Shown: piece after piece, positions 52,318-61,781 of the stretch | Numbering within the stretch: position 1 is the stretch's first letter | Layout: every line of letters starts with the position of its first letter | From: Mucilaginibacter sp. CSA2-8R | Lineage (GTDB): Bacteria; Bacteroidota; Bacteroidia; Sphingobacteriales; Sphingobacteriaceae | NCBI RefSeq assembly: GCF_038806765.1 | Contig: NZ_CP152389.1 | Coordinates: forward strand, 5,084,001-5,148,000 | Reading direction: 5' to 3' | DNA length: 64,000 nt | Notes under the pieces: generated by a model | The model's input: the letters and a program-made list of their open reading frames with translations, nothing else | Database searches by the model: none | Told to the model about the DNA's origin: nothing | Position numbers and translations under genes: made by a program

Positions 52318-53694
52318 TCACCTCACTTTAATCACCCCACTATTCACCACCTTCACCTCCTTCGTATTCCCCGCGCTATACACATTAACATTTACTAACG
52401 CCGGAAACTTCACATTATCCAGCTTAATGGCAAAAGGCGGTTTAGGCCCGGTAGTGTTAAACTTTACGTTCTCCAGGCGCAGGTGCTGCACGTTCATGGC
52501 GCCTAAGGCCCAGGGGGCTTCGCTGGTGGCGTTGGTGGCATAGGTTACCTGCAGGTTTTTAAACAACACGTTTTGGTACCCAAAGCCGGGGGCGGCGTTT
52601 ACGGCAATACAGCGTTTAATGGAGTCGGCCACGATGTTTTCTACCGTAATATCCCGGGCGTTGTTGCCTTTGTGCAGTTCAAAAATAAAAGGGTTATCCA
52701 TGTTGCTCATTTTCAGGTTGGAGATAATCACGCCTTCAATGTCGCCTTTTACCAGTCCCCAGCCGCCGGGCTGGATGTAAATACCGGCCAGCATATTGGT
52801 GCGGTGCAGTTTACCCGAGGTGCGGTGCGCAAACTTGCCCGGTCCGGCAAAAAGGCTTTGGGTAACGGTAAAGCCGTTCACTGGCATAATCACCCGGATG
52901 CCGTTGCACGCCGAGTTAACCGAACAGTTTTGCACCCTAAAGTTTTCCCAAAAACCACCGGCAATAGCATCGTCGCCGGTCTGCAAATCGCAACCGTCTA
53001 ACAATACGTTTTTACCGCCGCGAATGTGAATCCCATCCCAGCCCTGGCGGATGCGCACCTTACGGAAAACCACATCCTGCAGGTTATAAGCCAGGATAGC
53101 GTAGTTGGCCGCCTTTTCGATAGTCACATTCTCAAACTTTACCCCCGTGCAGTTGGCCAGAATAATGGTATGCGGACCGCGCATGTTTTCTTCGCCTTTG
53201 GGGTTAAACACATGCTCGCCGTCAATCGCACCATCGCCCGATATGCTGATGTTGTTGGCACCCTCACCAATAATTAAAGCCTTGGTCCACACGGTATCAT
53301 AAGCGCTGTTGCCATTGTTGCCCTCATCGCTGATGGTGCTGTATTTAGACAGGTCGGTTTTGGGTACAAACGATTGGTAGCGGTTAGCATCGGCCACGCC
53401 CTTTAACACCGCGCCCTTGCTCAGCAGCAGGTTTACCTTGCTCTTGAGGTAAATGGTAGATGTTAAAAAAACACCTTTCGGCACTACCACCGTACCGCCG
53501 CCAGCCTTAAAGCATTGGGTAATGGTCCGGTTAATCACGTCGGTATTCACGGTTTTATCATCGCCCTTGGCACCCATGGCCTGTATGTTAAAACGCTTTC
53601 CCTGAGCATGGCTGAGGGTAGGTATAAGCGTTAGTAAAGCGTTACAAGCAATAACAATAAAAGAGGTTTTGAGCCGGCGGGTTGTGTATTTCAT
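52318..53694 (-). CDS. Exported GH28-like right-handed beta-helix protein (divergent)
   Basis: A 458-residue protein with a basic N-terminus and signal peptide core SFIVIACNALLTLIPTLSHA. The fold looks like GH28 (RFNIQAMGAKGDDKTVNT, then LKSKVNLLLSKGAVLKG). An Asp site is kept as WDGIHIRGG and the Asp pair as TGDDAIAGG. The GHG and RIK motifs of polygalacturonases are missing: the matching place reads ACNGIRV. It may act on a different pectin-like glycan or be inactive. I prefer the ATG at 53694, outside the upstream hairpin; 53706 is possible. TATATTTG on the minus strand at 53729-53736 is a -7 candidate. Confidence 0.78.
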   Translation of the reverse strand: MKYTTRRLKTSFIVIACNALLTLIPTLSHAQGKRFNIQAMGAKGDDKTVNTDVINRTITQCFKAGGGTVVVPKGVFLTSTIYLKSKVNLLLSKGAVLKGVADANRYQSFVPKTDLSKYSTISDEGNNGNSAYDTVWTKALIIGEGANNISISGDGAIDGEHVFNPKGEENMRGPHTIILANCTGVKFENVTIEKAANYAILAYNLQDVVFRKVRIRQGWDGIHIRGGKNVLLDGCDLQTGDDAIAGGFWENFRVQNCSVNSACNGIRVIMPVNGFTVTQSLFAGPGKFAHRTSGKLHRTNMLAGIYIQPGGWGLVKGDIEGVIISNLKMSNMDNPFIFELHKGNNARDITVENIVADSIKRCIAVNAAPGFGYQNVLFKNLQVTYATNATSEAPWALGAMNVQHLRLENVKFNTTGPKPPFAIKLDNVKFPALVNVNVYSAGNTKEVKVVNSGVIKVR

Positions 53695-53700
53695 CAAATA

Positions 53701-53728
53701 AAGCATACGGGCAAGGGACCGTATGCTT
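53701..53728 (-). terminator. 10-bp hairpin between the beta-barrel receptor and GH28-like genes
   Basis: Arms 53701-53710 and 53719-53728 pair perfectly with an 8-nt loop, and on the minus strand TTTATTTG follows. It may terminate the receptor gene. It would also fall at the 5' end of a GH28-like transcript started from TATATTTG at 53729-53736. Confidence 0.55.
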
Positions 53729-53791
53729 CAAATATAAAAGATTTTTGATAGCAAAACCTCGTACTAAAACCTTTTAGTTGAACCGGTCTGT

Positions 53792-56179
53792 TTATCCGGC
53801 CCGGCGCCTCTCTTCTTCGCTGGCGGTATTGCGGCGGCGGGTGGCCGTTACGTCGCTGCCCAGCCGGTAACTCATACTAAAGGTGATGCTGCGGGTATCG
53901 TTCTTTTCGTAAAAACCGTTGCGCTGGTTCTGGTAGTTTACATTAATGCGGTAGGCATTGCCATAAAAAATATCGTTCACCGCCAGGCGCATTGTTCCCT
54001 GCCCGTTCAGGATAGTTTTACGGATGCCGGCGCTTACATCATAAGTGTGGGCCACCTTAAAAATACCCTGTATAGAGGGCGATGAGTACCAGGCGCTGGC
54101 CTCGGCTTTGAGATTGTGCTTTTTGCTCAGGGTAAAGGCATGGTCGGTACTGAGGTAGGCCCGCCATAAATGGTAATCGTAACTGCCGTTTAAGTACCCC
54201 GAACGTTCCTGGTGAATGGTTCCTTGCAGGTAATTGTTAATTTCCCACCAGGCAGCAGGCTTTACCGGGAACGACAAGGCAACACCCGCTTCGCGGCTGA
54301 GCTCCAGGTTTTGCTGGGTATCATAAAAAAGCTTGTTCACGTTGTCCTGCACGGTAATATTGCTAAAATAATTGTTGGTGTGCCGGTAAAACAGGGTAGC
54401 GTTGTATTGCCCTTTGTAAGTATAGCCCAGCTCGACGTTATGAATGAAGGCCGGCTGCAAGGCAGGGTTGCCCACCAGGTAAGTATAAGGGCTGCTGTAA
54501 GATTTAAAAGGATTGAGCCTTACATACTCGGGCCGGTTAATGCGGTAACCGTAGGTAAAATTAAACTCGTTATCAGCATCAAGCTTATACATCACAAACA
54601 AGGTAGGGAACAGCTTAAAATAGCGGTTGAGGTTTAGCGAGTCGAGCGTGACGGAGTAGCCACGGGTGCGGGTATATTCGCCGCGCAGACCGCCCTGCAG
54701 GCTCCACTTGCCAAGGCTGCCGGATATACTGGTATAAGCCGCAGCCGTGTTTTCGCTGTACCTGAAGTTGTCGCTCCGGGCCGGGATGAGCACCGGCGCA
54801 GGCCCTCCGTTATTATAAAAATCAAAAATATTCTGGCTCACAATGCTGCTGTACTTAGCGCCCGATTCCATATTCCACTTTTTGCCCAGCTTGTAGGTAT
54901 AATCTACCTTGCCCGAATAAATGCTGATGTTTTGTACTGAAGGGGTATAAATGTTGTACGGACTGGAAGCCAGGCCGCCACCGGGCAGTAGCGACAGGTT
55001 GTTTACAAACTGCCCGTTGTTGTTGCGGTAAGGCGCATAGTCTATATCAATATTCAGGCTGCGGCCGTTGGTGTCCAGTTTGGCTTTATAGTTCAGGTTA
55101 AAGCTGTACTGGTTGGTGCGGCCGTTGGTAAGCGTATTGGTTTGCAGCACCGAATCGAGCATGGAGCGATAGTTGTTAAAAATATTGGTTTGTACGGCAT
55201 TGGTGCGGTTGTTTAAACTATTGTATCCGGTCACCAAAAAGCCAATTACTTGTTTGCTGGTCAGGTTGTAATCGGCCCCGGCCCGGTAGGTATGCCCCCG
55301 GCCCCAGCGGATGCCCCTTTTGGTATTTTCCCAATCCGAGTAACTGCCGGGGTTCTGGTAAATAATGTATTCGTCTTCGCGGTGGTCTTTTTTGCGCTGG
55401 TTGTAACCGTAGTTGCCGTAAATATTCAGTTTGCCTTTGCGGTAATTAAACACGCTGCTGGCAATATAGCTGCCGTAAGTAGCTTGGGTGTATACGCCGT
55501 TTAAAATCACATTCAGCCCCTGCCCCTTGGGCTTTTTTGATACAATGTTGATAACCGCTCCGCCCTGCGCATCGTACCGCGCGGTAGGGTTGGTAATAAT
55601 TTCCATCTTGCTCACATTGTCAGACGGCAGGTTGCGCAGGTAATTGGCCAAATCCTCGCCCGAGAGCCGCAGGGGTTTATCGTCCATATACACAATTACG
55701 CCCTTGCCCATGGCGCTGATGCCGCCATCAAACTTGGTTTGCACGCCGGGTGCCTTACTCAAGGCATCCCATACAGTACTGCCGCTGGCTATGGGGCTGT
55801 TTTCTACATTAAAAACTACGCGGTCAATCTTGCGTTCAATGATGGGCTTGTTGGCATTTACGGTTACCTGCTGCAGTTGCTGGGCCTTGGGCTGCATGAT
55901 GATTTGCAGGGTATCGACAGGTAAACGGAGCTTACGCTTCACTGTTTGGTAGCCCACATGCGTTGCCGTTAAACTATAACTTGCGCCCGGCTTAATGTGT
56001 AGCTCAAACACACCCTGCCGGGACAAAACGGATGGTACGGGTTTATCATTTAAGCTCAGCGTAATCGTAACGGCGTCCAGCGGCTGGCGTGCAGCATTGG
56101 TGACCGTGCCTTTAATAACCGATTGTGCAAACAAGCAGTAAGGTAACAACAGCGCAATAAGTGATAAGGCTTTTTTCAT
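53792..56179 (-). CDS. Outer-membrane beta-barrel receptor with carboxypeptidase-like domain (TonB-dependent-receptor type)
   Basis: A 795-residue exported protein with signal peptide MKKALSLIALLLPYCLFAQ. An N-terminal carboxypeptidase-like domain (about 22-105, with VIKGTVTNAARQPLDAVTI) is followed by a plug-like region (KPIIERKIDRVVFNVENSP then GAVINIVSKKPKG, about 110-220). The long barrel has OMP_b-brl_3 character and ends in FSMSYRLGSDVTATRRRN with a basic tail. It lacks a SusD partner, so it is not a glycan-type SusCD transporter. It is divergent from a two-component system, whose regulator may control it. The ligand is unknown. Confidence 0.87.
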   Translation of the reverse strand: MKKALSLIALLLPYCLFAQSVIKGTVTNAARQPLDAVTITLSLNDKPVPSVLSRQGVFELHIKPGASYSLTATHVGYQTVKRKLRLPVDTLQIIMQPKAQQLQQVTVNANKPIIERKIDRVVFNVENSPIASGSTVWDALSKAPGVQTKFDGGISAMGKGVIVYMDDKPLRLSGEDLANYLRNLPSDNVSKMEIITNPTARYDAQGGAVINIVSKKPKGQGLNVILNGVYTQATYGSYIASSVFNYRKGKLNIYGNYGYNQRKKDHREDEYIIYQNPGSYSDWENTKRGIRWGRGHTYRAGADYNLTSKQVIGFLVTGYNSLNNRTNAVQTNIFNNYRSMLDSVLQTNTLTNGRTNQYSFNLNYKAKLDTNGRSLNIDIDYAPYRNNNGQFVNNLSLLPGGGLASSPYNIYTPSVQNISIYSGKVDYTYKLGKKWNMESGAKYSSIVSQNIFDFYNNGGPAPVLIPARSDNFRYSENTAAAYTSISGSLGKWSLQGGLRGEYTRTRGYSVTLDSLNLNRYFKLFPTLFVMYKLDADNEFNFTYGYRINRPEYVRLNPFKSYSSPYTYLVGNPALQPAFIHNVELGYTYKGQYNATLFYRHTNNYFSNITVQDNVNKLFYDTQQNLELSREAGVALSFPVKPAAWWEINNYLQGTIHQERSGYLNGSYDYHLWRAYLSTDHAFTLSKKHNLKAEASAWYSSPSIQGIFKVAHTYDVSAGIRKTILNGQGTMRLAVNDIFYGNAYRINVNYQNQRNGFYEKNDTRSITFSMSYRLGSDVTATRRRNTASEEERRRAG

Positions 56180-56204
56180 GCAGTAAAACTACCCGTAAGT
56201 AATA

Positions 56205-56240
56205 TTAAGCAAACTTAACAAGTATTAAATAACATTAAAT
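56205..56240. promoter_or_regulatory. Four TTAA boxes at exact 10-bp spacing between receptor and histidine kinase
   Basis: TTAAGC, TTAACA, TTAAAT and TTAAAT begin at 56205, 56215, 56225 and 56235. A minus-strand -7 element TAAGTTTG (56217-56210) for the receptor gene overlaps the array. Helically phased direct repeats are typical for OmpR-family response regulators, one of which is encoded next door. Confidence 0.55.
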
Positions 56241-56288
56241 TGTGTTTTTACCGGGCACGTAATAAAATCTTATTGGCAAATTAGCTTC

Positions 56289-57740
56289 ATGAAAAGGCTT
56301 CCGGCCCGTTATGTATACGCTTTGGTTATTGCATCGTTAATCATTACGGTCAGTTTGCAATTGGTGTGGCTTGCTCAAATTTATAAGAGCCAGCACCGGC
56401 AGCTTAAAACGGAGGTTGAAGAACTGGTAAGCACAGCGGCCAAAACCACCACCTACAACAGTATAGCCCGCGGGCACGAGCAAAGTGCCCGCTTCCGCGA
56501 GTTTTTTATGTCGCCGCAATGGCTGCAGCTCCGGCAGTCTTTTGACGATTTAAAGGTAGATGACCTGCATAGCGAATTTCATTACGGCTTAACCGAAGAT
56601 AGCACTGTAGTGCAAATGCGCTTATCTTTTTTAAACCATAATATTCGCTACAAACCACATGCTTCGCACGTTATTGATACGCAACTACCCAGGGTTAACC
56701 AGCTGCTTGATGTGCGAACGTTTAAACAAATGGATAGCACCATAACAGCCGCTTTGCATCAGGCCGGCATAAGCACCGCTGCATACGCTGCCCGTTATGA
56801 TTATGACCACGACCGTTTAGATAGCACAACCGCACCAACAAAGCAAATCCAGCCGGCTTTTGCCAGCAAGCACTACACCTATAATTTAAAATTTTTACAT
56901 AAATATCAGCTCGTTTTACCATCGTTAACCGGCACAGTACTTTACAGGATGCGGTATTACCTGGTGTCGTCGGTGTTGATGATATTGCTTACCGGCATTG
57001 CCTTTTTAGTGATTATTAAAATGATGCGTAGCCAGCAGTTGTATGCGCAGGCACGTTTTGCGTTTACCAGCAACATGACTCATGAACTGAAAACACCGGT
57101 ATCTACTGTGGCTATCGCCCTCGAAACCATCAGTAATAACCATTTAGAAAATCATCCGGCTATGTTAAAAAACTATATTGAAATGAGCCGGAGCGAGCTG
57201 CGCAGGCTTAACCTGATGATTGAAAAAGTATTAAACCTGGAACAGGCAGATAACGGCGAGGTAAGTTACCGGCACGAGTTGTTTGATGTACAGCAGGGGA
57301 TAGAGAACGTATTGGCTTCTATGCAACTGCAAATTGCGCATAAAGAAGCACAGATCAACTGGCAGCCACTACCGGAGCCCTGCTTTGTATACGGCGACCC
57401 GGCGCACCTCACCAATGTATTTTATAACCTGACCGAAAATGCCTTAAAATATGGCGGACAGGGTGTACAGTTGCACATCAGTTGTAGTCGCAGCCATAGC
57501 GAGGTAATTATTAAATTTAGTGATAACGGACCCGGTATAGAACCTTTGTACCACCAGCGGGTGTTTGACCGTTTTTTTAGGGTGCCCGGTGCTACGGCGA
57601 ACATACACCAGGTAAATGGTTCGGGCCTGGGCCTAAATTATGTTAAACAAGTGATTGAGCAGCACAGTGGCTGGGTGGCACTGCAAAGCACCAAGGGCAA
57701 AGGGTGTACATTTATTTTATACTTACCTGCAGCAGCATGA
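56289..57740 (+). CDS. Two-component sensor histidine kinase
   Basis: An inner-membrane sensor kinase of 483 residues. Membrane helix 1 is at about 9-31 (YALVIASLIITVSLQLVWLA), a periplasmic sensor region is at about 32-222, and helix 2 is at about 224-246. There is little room for a HAMP domain. The phosphorylated His is in FTSNMTHELKTPVS (about 262). The ATPase has the N box NVFYNLTENALKYGG (about 376-390), FSDNGPGIE and VNGSGLGLNYVK. The layout resembles the RprX group of Bacteroidota. It is coupled to the response regulator by an ATGA overlap. Confidence 0.93.
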   Translation: MKRLPARYVYALVIASLIITVSLQLVWLAQIYKSQHRQLKTEVEELVSTAAKTTTYNSIARGHEQSARFREFFMSPQWLQLRQSFDDLKVDDLHSEFHYGLTEDSTVVQMRLSFLNHNIRYKPHASHVIDTQLPRVNQLLDVRTFKQMDSTITAALHQAGISTAAYAARYDYDHDRLDSTTAPTKQIQPAFASKHYTYNLKFLHKYQLVLPSLTGTVLYRMRYYLVSSVLMILLTGIAFLVIIKMMRSQQLYAQARFAFTSNMTHELKTPVSTVAIALETISNNHLENHPAMLKNYIEMSRSELRRLNLMIEKVLNLEQADNGEVSYRHELFDVQQGIENVLASMQLQIAHKEAQINWQPLPEPCFVYGDPAHLTNVFYNLTENALKYGGQGVQLHISCSRSHSEVIIKFSDNGPGIEPLYHQRVFDRFFRVPGATANIHQVNGSGLGLNYVKQVIEQHSGWVALQSTKGKGCTFILYLPAAA

Positions 57741-58429
57741 AGTACCGCATATTATACGCCGAAGACGAGCCTTTTTTGGCGCAGATTACCGCTGATAATT
57801 TACAACTTAAAGGCTATGAGGTATTAGCAGCTACCAATGGGCAAGAAGCACTGGCACTGTTTAAAAACCATAAGCCCGACCTGTGCCTGCTGGATATTAT
57901 GATGCCACTAAAGGATGGTTATACGCTGGCCGATGACATCAGGCAGTTAAACCCGCTGGTCCCGATAATTTTTTTGAGCGCCAAATCAATGCCCGAAGAT
58001 GTGGTGAAGGGTTTTAAAAGCGGAGGGCATGATTATCTTAAAAAACCGTTTAGTATTGCCGAGCTACTGGTTCGCATCGAGTCGCTGCTAATGCGCTTTG
58101 GCACAGGGCCTGCACAAAGCACGGAGGCACCGCAAACGGTGTACACCTTTGGTAACTCCCGACTGGATACTATTACACAGCGTTTGCAAACGCCGTTAAG
58201 CCTTTACGATCTGTCGTTTAAAGAGATGGAGCTGCTTAAACTATTGCTGCAAAACCAAAACCAGGTGCTGGAGCGGCAGCAGGCCTTGCAAACCATCTGG
58301 GGCGATGACAATTATTATAACGCCAACAGCATGACGGTTTTTGTTACCCACCTTCGCAAAATGCTTAAAGACGATTTGCAAATACAGGTCTTAAATATCA
58401 GGGGCATCGGTTATAAGTTAATTTGCTAA
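57737..58429 (+). CDS. OmpR-family response regulator
   Basis: A 230-residue DNA-binding regulator. The receiver domain has the acidic pair in YAEDEPF (about 8-9), phospho-acceptor Asp in CLLDIMMPLKDGY (about 53), Ser in FLSAKS and Lys in LKKPFS (about 103). A winged-helix DNA-binding domain covers about 130-228, with FKEMELLKLLLQNQNQVLER and VTHLRKMLKDD. I chose the ATG at 57737, which overlaps the kinase stop as ATGA. Likely phosphorylated by the adjacent kinase and a candidate to bind the TTAA array upstream of the operon. Confidence 0.94.
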   Translation: MKYRILYAEDEPFLAQITADNLQLKGYEVLAATNGQEALALFKNHKPDLCLLDIMMPLKDGYTLADDIRQLNPLVPIIFLSAKSMPEDVVKGFKSGGHDYLKKPFSIAELLVRIESLLMRFGTGPAQSTEAPQTVYTFGNSRLDTITQRLQTPLSLYDLSFKEMELLKLLLQNQNQVLERQQALQTIWGDDNYYNANSMTVFVTHLRKMLKDDLQIQVLNIRGIGYKLIC

Positions 58430-58548
58430 TCTGATAGATTGCCTGTAATTACGGCCGCAACGTTTCTTATTTCGATTCATACCTGAGGGGTATGCTGTAT
58501 AAGTCGGCAGTTGTTTGTAGTTTTACGGCCATCTATCTGTTTCGTTTT

Positions 58549-59856
58549 ATGAAAAACTGGTTGTTGCTGATTCCGGCGCTGTTCGTGTTATCGTGTAAAA
58601 GTCCTGCCGAAAAGGAAGAAACCCGGCAGCTTAACAAACTTGCCGAAGATTATGTGCACCTGGGTTTAACCATAGGGCAGTACGACGAGGCCTTTGTGGA
58701 TGCCTACTACGGTCCCGACTCGCTGAAACCGAAACAGGCCGCCGGCGAGGATTTCCCGAAAGACAGTCTTTTAGCGTCGGTTAATGAGCTAACCAATGCC
58801 CTGGGCAACCTGTCTCATGCCTCCACCATCGACTCCAATAAAATGCGCGCCAACTGGATGTACGACCAGCTGATGGCCTTTAGCCGCCGCATCCGCATTG
58901 CCAGCGGCGAGTATGAGTCGTTTGATGATGAGTCGAAACAGCTTTTTGGTGTGGTAGCACCCGAATATAATGAAGACTATTTTAAAGCTTATATAGACCA
59001 ACTGGACAGTATTTTACCCGGCCGCGGCAACGTGAACGACCGCTTCCAGAAACTGGCCCGGCACTTTGTGATCCCTAAAGATAAACTGGAAACGGTAATG
59101 AATGCTGCTATTGCCGAAGCCCGCAAGCGCACCAAGGCCCACTACCAGTTACCCGCTAACGAAAGTTTTACCCTCGAGTTTGTAACCGATAAACCCTGGA
59201 CGGGTTACAACTGGTACAAAGGCAACTATAAAAGCGTTATCCAGATTAATACTGATACCAAAGCTTACATTGAGCGCGCCATCGATGTAGGCAGCCACGA
59301 AAGCTATCCCGGTCACCATGTGTACAACATGATGCTCGAAAAAAACCTGTACCGGGGCCGCGGCTGGGTAGAGCTGTCGTTATACCCACTGTTTAGTCCG
59401 CAGTCGTTAATTGCCGAGGGCAGCGCCAATTACGGCGTGGAGCTGGCTTTTCCCGGTAACGATAAAGTAAATTTTGCTAAGGCTACCTTGCTACCCCTGG
59501 CTGGATTAGATACCGCCGGCATCGACGTATACTTTAAAGCGCTTGCCATTAAAGCCAAATTAAACTACGTGCGCAACGAGGTAGCCCGCGGATTGATTAA
59601 CGATACCATGACCCGCAGCAAAGCCCTAAGCTGGCTGCGCAAATACGGACTGATGAGCGATGAGGTGGCCGAAAAATCGCTCGACTTTATCAGAAAAAAC
59701 CGCAGTTACGTCATCAACTACAATTACGGCCAGGACCTGGTTAAAAACTATGTAGAGCAGCAAGGCGGCACCGCTAAAAATCCCAATAAGCGCTGGGAAA
59801 TATTTGGCCAGTTGCTGAGCAGTGAGGTTTCGCCTGCCAGTTTGGTAAAGCACTAA
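58549..59856 (+). CDS. DUF885 family lipoprotein (putative metallopeptidase)
   Basis: A 435-residue protein. The leader MKNWLLLIPALFVLSC ends in a good lipobox (VLSC), which supports the ATG at 58549 over the longer frame. The DUF885 signature is SHESYPGHHVYNM (about 257-269), an HExxxGHH arrangement suggesting a metal-binding peptidase-like site, with the downstream Glu in LIAEGSANYGVELAF (about 304-318). The family is predicted to be peptidase-like in bacteria. The substrate is unknown. It stands alone after the response regulator. Confidence 0.82.
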   Translation: MKNWLLLIPALFVLSCKSPAEKEETRQLNKLAEDYVHLGLTIGQYDEAFVDAYYGPDSLKPKQAAGEDFPKDSLLASVNELTNALGNLSHASTIDSNKMRANWMYDQLMAFSRRIRIASGEYESFDDESKQLFGVVAPEYNEDYFKAYIDQLDSILPGRGNVNDRFQKLARHFVIPKDKLETVMNAAIAEARKRTKAHYQLPANESFTLEFVTDKPWTGYNWYKGNYKSVIQINTDTKAYIERAIDVGSHESYPGHHVYNMMLEKNLYRGRGWVELSLYPLFSPQSLIAEGSANYGVELAFPGNDKVNFAKATLLPLAGLDTAGIDVYFKALAIKAKLNYVRNEVARGLINDTMTRSKALSWLRKYGLMSDEVAEKSLDFIRKNRSYVINYNYGQDLVKNYVEQQGGTAKNPNKRWEIFGQLLSSEVSPASLVKH

Positions 59857-59987
59857 CCCAACAACGCCACTACATTTATTAATTTGATTTTGAAGTGATT
59901 GTTTGAATTTGACAATCATTGGTTTGATGGATACAAACGTTCGGGCAGTTTCTTTGCTCACCTTTGTATCACAAAAACAAACAAGCA

Positions 59988-60827
59988 ATGAATAAGAAAG
60001 TATGGTACGTTACCGGTGCTTCTAAAGGATTAGGCTTAGCATTGGTTAAAAAACTGCTCGCAAACGGTTATCGGGTTGCAGCAACTTCACGATCTGCAGA
60101 AGCTTTAAAGTCGGCAGTAGGTGCAGTAGAAGGTGATGCCTTTTTACCGCTTGGCGTTGATTTGACGGATGCCGGTTCAGTAAGCGCATCCATTAAGCAA
60201 ACGGTAGAGCATTTCGGAACAATAGATGTCGTAGTTAACAACGCCGGCTTTGGTATTGGCGGCAGTGTGGAGGAATTATCTGAGCAGGAAGTGGCCGAAA
60301 GTTTTAATGTTAATGTGTTTGCCACTATACAAGTTACTAAACAGGCATTGCCTTATATGCGTAAGCAGCGGTCGGGGCACATCATCAACATATCATCTAT
60401 CGCCGGTTTTGCGGCAGCTACCGGCTGGGCTATGTACGCGGCTACCAAATTTGCGGTAATAGGTTTGAGCGAGGTACTGGCCGAAGATGTGCGCGAGTTG
60501 GGTATAAACGTAACGGTAGTAGCTCCGGGTGGATTCCGCACCGAGTTTTTAAGCCAGCAGTCTTTAGTAATCTCCGACCATAAGATTAACGACTATCAAG
60601 CCATCCGGGCCTCGCACGAACGCTACCTAACTATGGACGGCAAGCAGGCCGGCGACCCGGAAAAGGCTGCCGACGTATTTATTCAGCTGGCCGAAATGCC
60701 CGAACCTCCCGCTAGGTTTTTTATGGGTACTGATGCCTATAACCGGGCTGTACAAAAAACAAAACTGCTGACTGACGACTTAGAAAAGTGGAAAACGCTA
60801 TCGTCTTTTACTGACTTTGAAGCGTAG
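59988..60827 (+). CDS. Short-chain dehydrogenase/reductase
   Basis: A 279-residue classical SDR. The cofactor motif is TGASKGLGLAL (about 8-18), then NNAG (about 86-89), the catalytic Ser in INISSIAG (about 135) and YAATK (Tyr and Lys about 150-154). Arg residues after the first strand suggest NADP preference. The ATG at 59988 starts the Rossmann fold directly. It is 26 bp upstream of an AraC-family gene on the same strand, so the regulator probably controls this operon. The substrate is not predictable. Confidence 0.9.
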   Translation: MNKKVWYVTGASKGLGLALVKKLLANGYRVAATSRSAEALKSAVGAVEGDAFLPLGVDLTDAGSVSASIKQTVEHFGTIDVVVNNAGFGIGGSVEELSEQEVAESFNVNVFATIQVTKQALPYMRKQRSGHIINISSIAGFAAATGWAMYAATKFAVIGLSEVLAEDVRELGINVTVVAPGGFRTEFLSQQSLVISDHKINDYQAIRASHERYLTMDGKQAGDPEKAADVFIQLAEMPEPPARFFMGTDAYNRAVQKTKLLTDDLEKWKTLSSFTDFEA

Positions 60828-60853
60828 GTCGTTGTTTTATATTTGCAATACTT

Positions 60854-61759
60854 ATGCAAACCGAATCGCTCGAAGATTTTTACCGGCACAAGTTTAACTG
60901 GATGCCCGATGACCTGAAAAAGGACATTGGGCACTTCAATGTATTTAACCTGGAAGAGACGTACCGGCATGGATACAGCACCGTTAAATACAGCCGCCGC
61001 GATTTTTATAAGATTATGCTCATCCGCGGGCGGCACTTGTTTCATTATGCTGATAGAAGTGTGGAAGTTAATGGTACTAACCTTATCTTCTTCAATCCGT
61101 TGGTGCCGTATAAATTTGAGCGGCTTACCCATGATCCATCAGGTTACTTCTGTATTTTCAGGGAAGCATTTTTTGCCGGTCAGGTGCGCAACGGCATCAA
61201 GGAAATACCCATGTTTGTTATGGGCGGACAAGCAGTGTTTCCCCTGAGTGCAGAAAAGGATGCAGAAATAACCAGCATCTTCAAAAAAATGCAGGAGGAA
61301 CTTGAGCAGGATTATCTTTACAAATACGACTTGATTCGTAATTACCTGATGGAGATAATCCACCAGGCGCTAAAGCTAAAACCGTCGGAAACGCTGTATC
61401 AGCAGGCAGACGCCAATACCCGTTTAACCGCCGTATTTACCGACTTGCTGGAACGCCAGTTTCCTATAGAATCGGTATCTCAGCAATTTGGTATGCGCTC
61501 GGCCAAAGCCTTTGCCCAGCAGCTCAATGTGCATGTTAATCACCTTAACCGTGCTGTGCGCGTGGTAACCGGCAAAACCACCACCGAACTTATTTTTGAG
61601 CGCCTCATAGCCGAGGCCAAAGCCCTGTTGCAACACACCAACTGGAACGTTGCCGAAATAAGTTACTGCCTGGGTTTCGAAGAACCCTCGCACTTTAATC
61701 ATTTCTTTAAAAAGCTTACCCACGCCACGCCGACATCGTTTAGGCAAATAGCCTCCTGA
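60854..61759 (+). CDS. AraC-family transcriptional regulator
   Basis: A 301-residue regulator. The N-terminal part (about 1-180) looks like a cupin-type ligand-sensing domain (RGRHLFHYADRSVEVNGTN). The C-terminal AraC DNA-binding region (about 195-300) has two helix-turn-helix motifs, ending NVAEISYCLGFEEPSHFNHF then FKKLTHATPTSFRQ. It follows an SDR gene in the same direction and probably regulates it. The arrangement is common in Bacteroidota. The inducer is unknown. Confidence 0.93.
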   Translation: MQTESLEDFYRHKFNWMPDDLKKDIGHFNVFNLEETYRHGYSTVKYSRRDFYKIMLIRGRHLFHYADRSVEVNGTNLIFFNPLVPYKFERLTHDPSGYFCIFREAFFAGQVRNGIKEIPMFVMGGQAVFPLSAEKDAEITSIFKKMQEELEQDYLYKYDLIRNYLMEIIHQALKLKPSETLYQQADANTRLTAVFTDLLERQFPIESVSQQFGMRSAKAFAQQLNVHVNHLNRAVRVVTGKTTTELIFERLIAEAKALLQHTNWNVAEISYCLGFEEPSHFNHFFKKLTHATPTSFRQIAS

Positions 61760-61781
61760 TAATTTACAACTACAACAAAGC

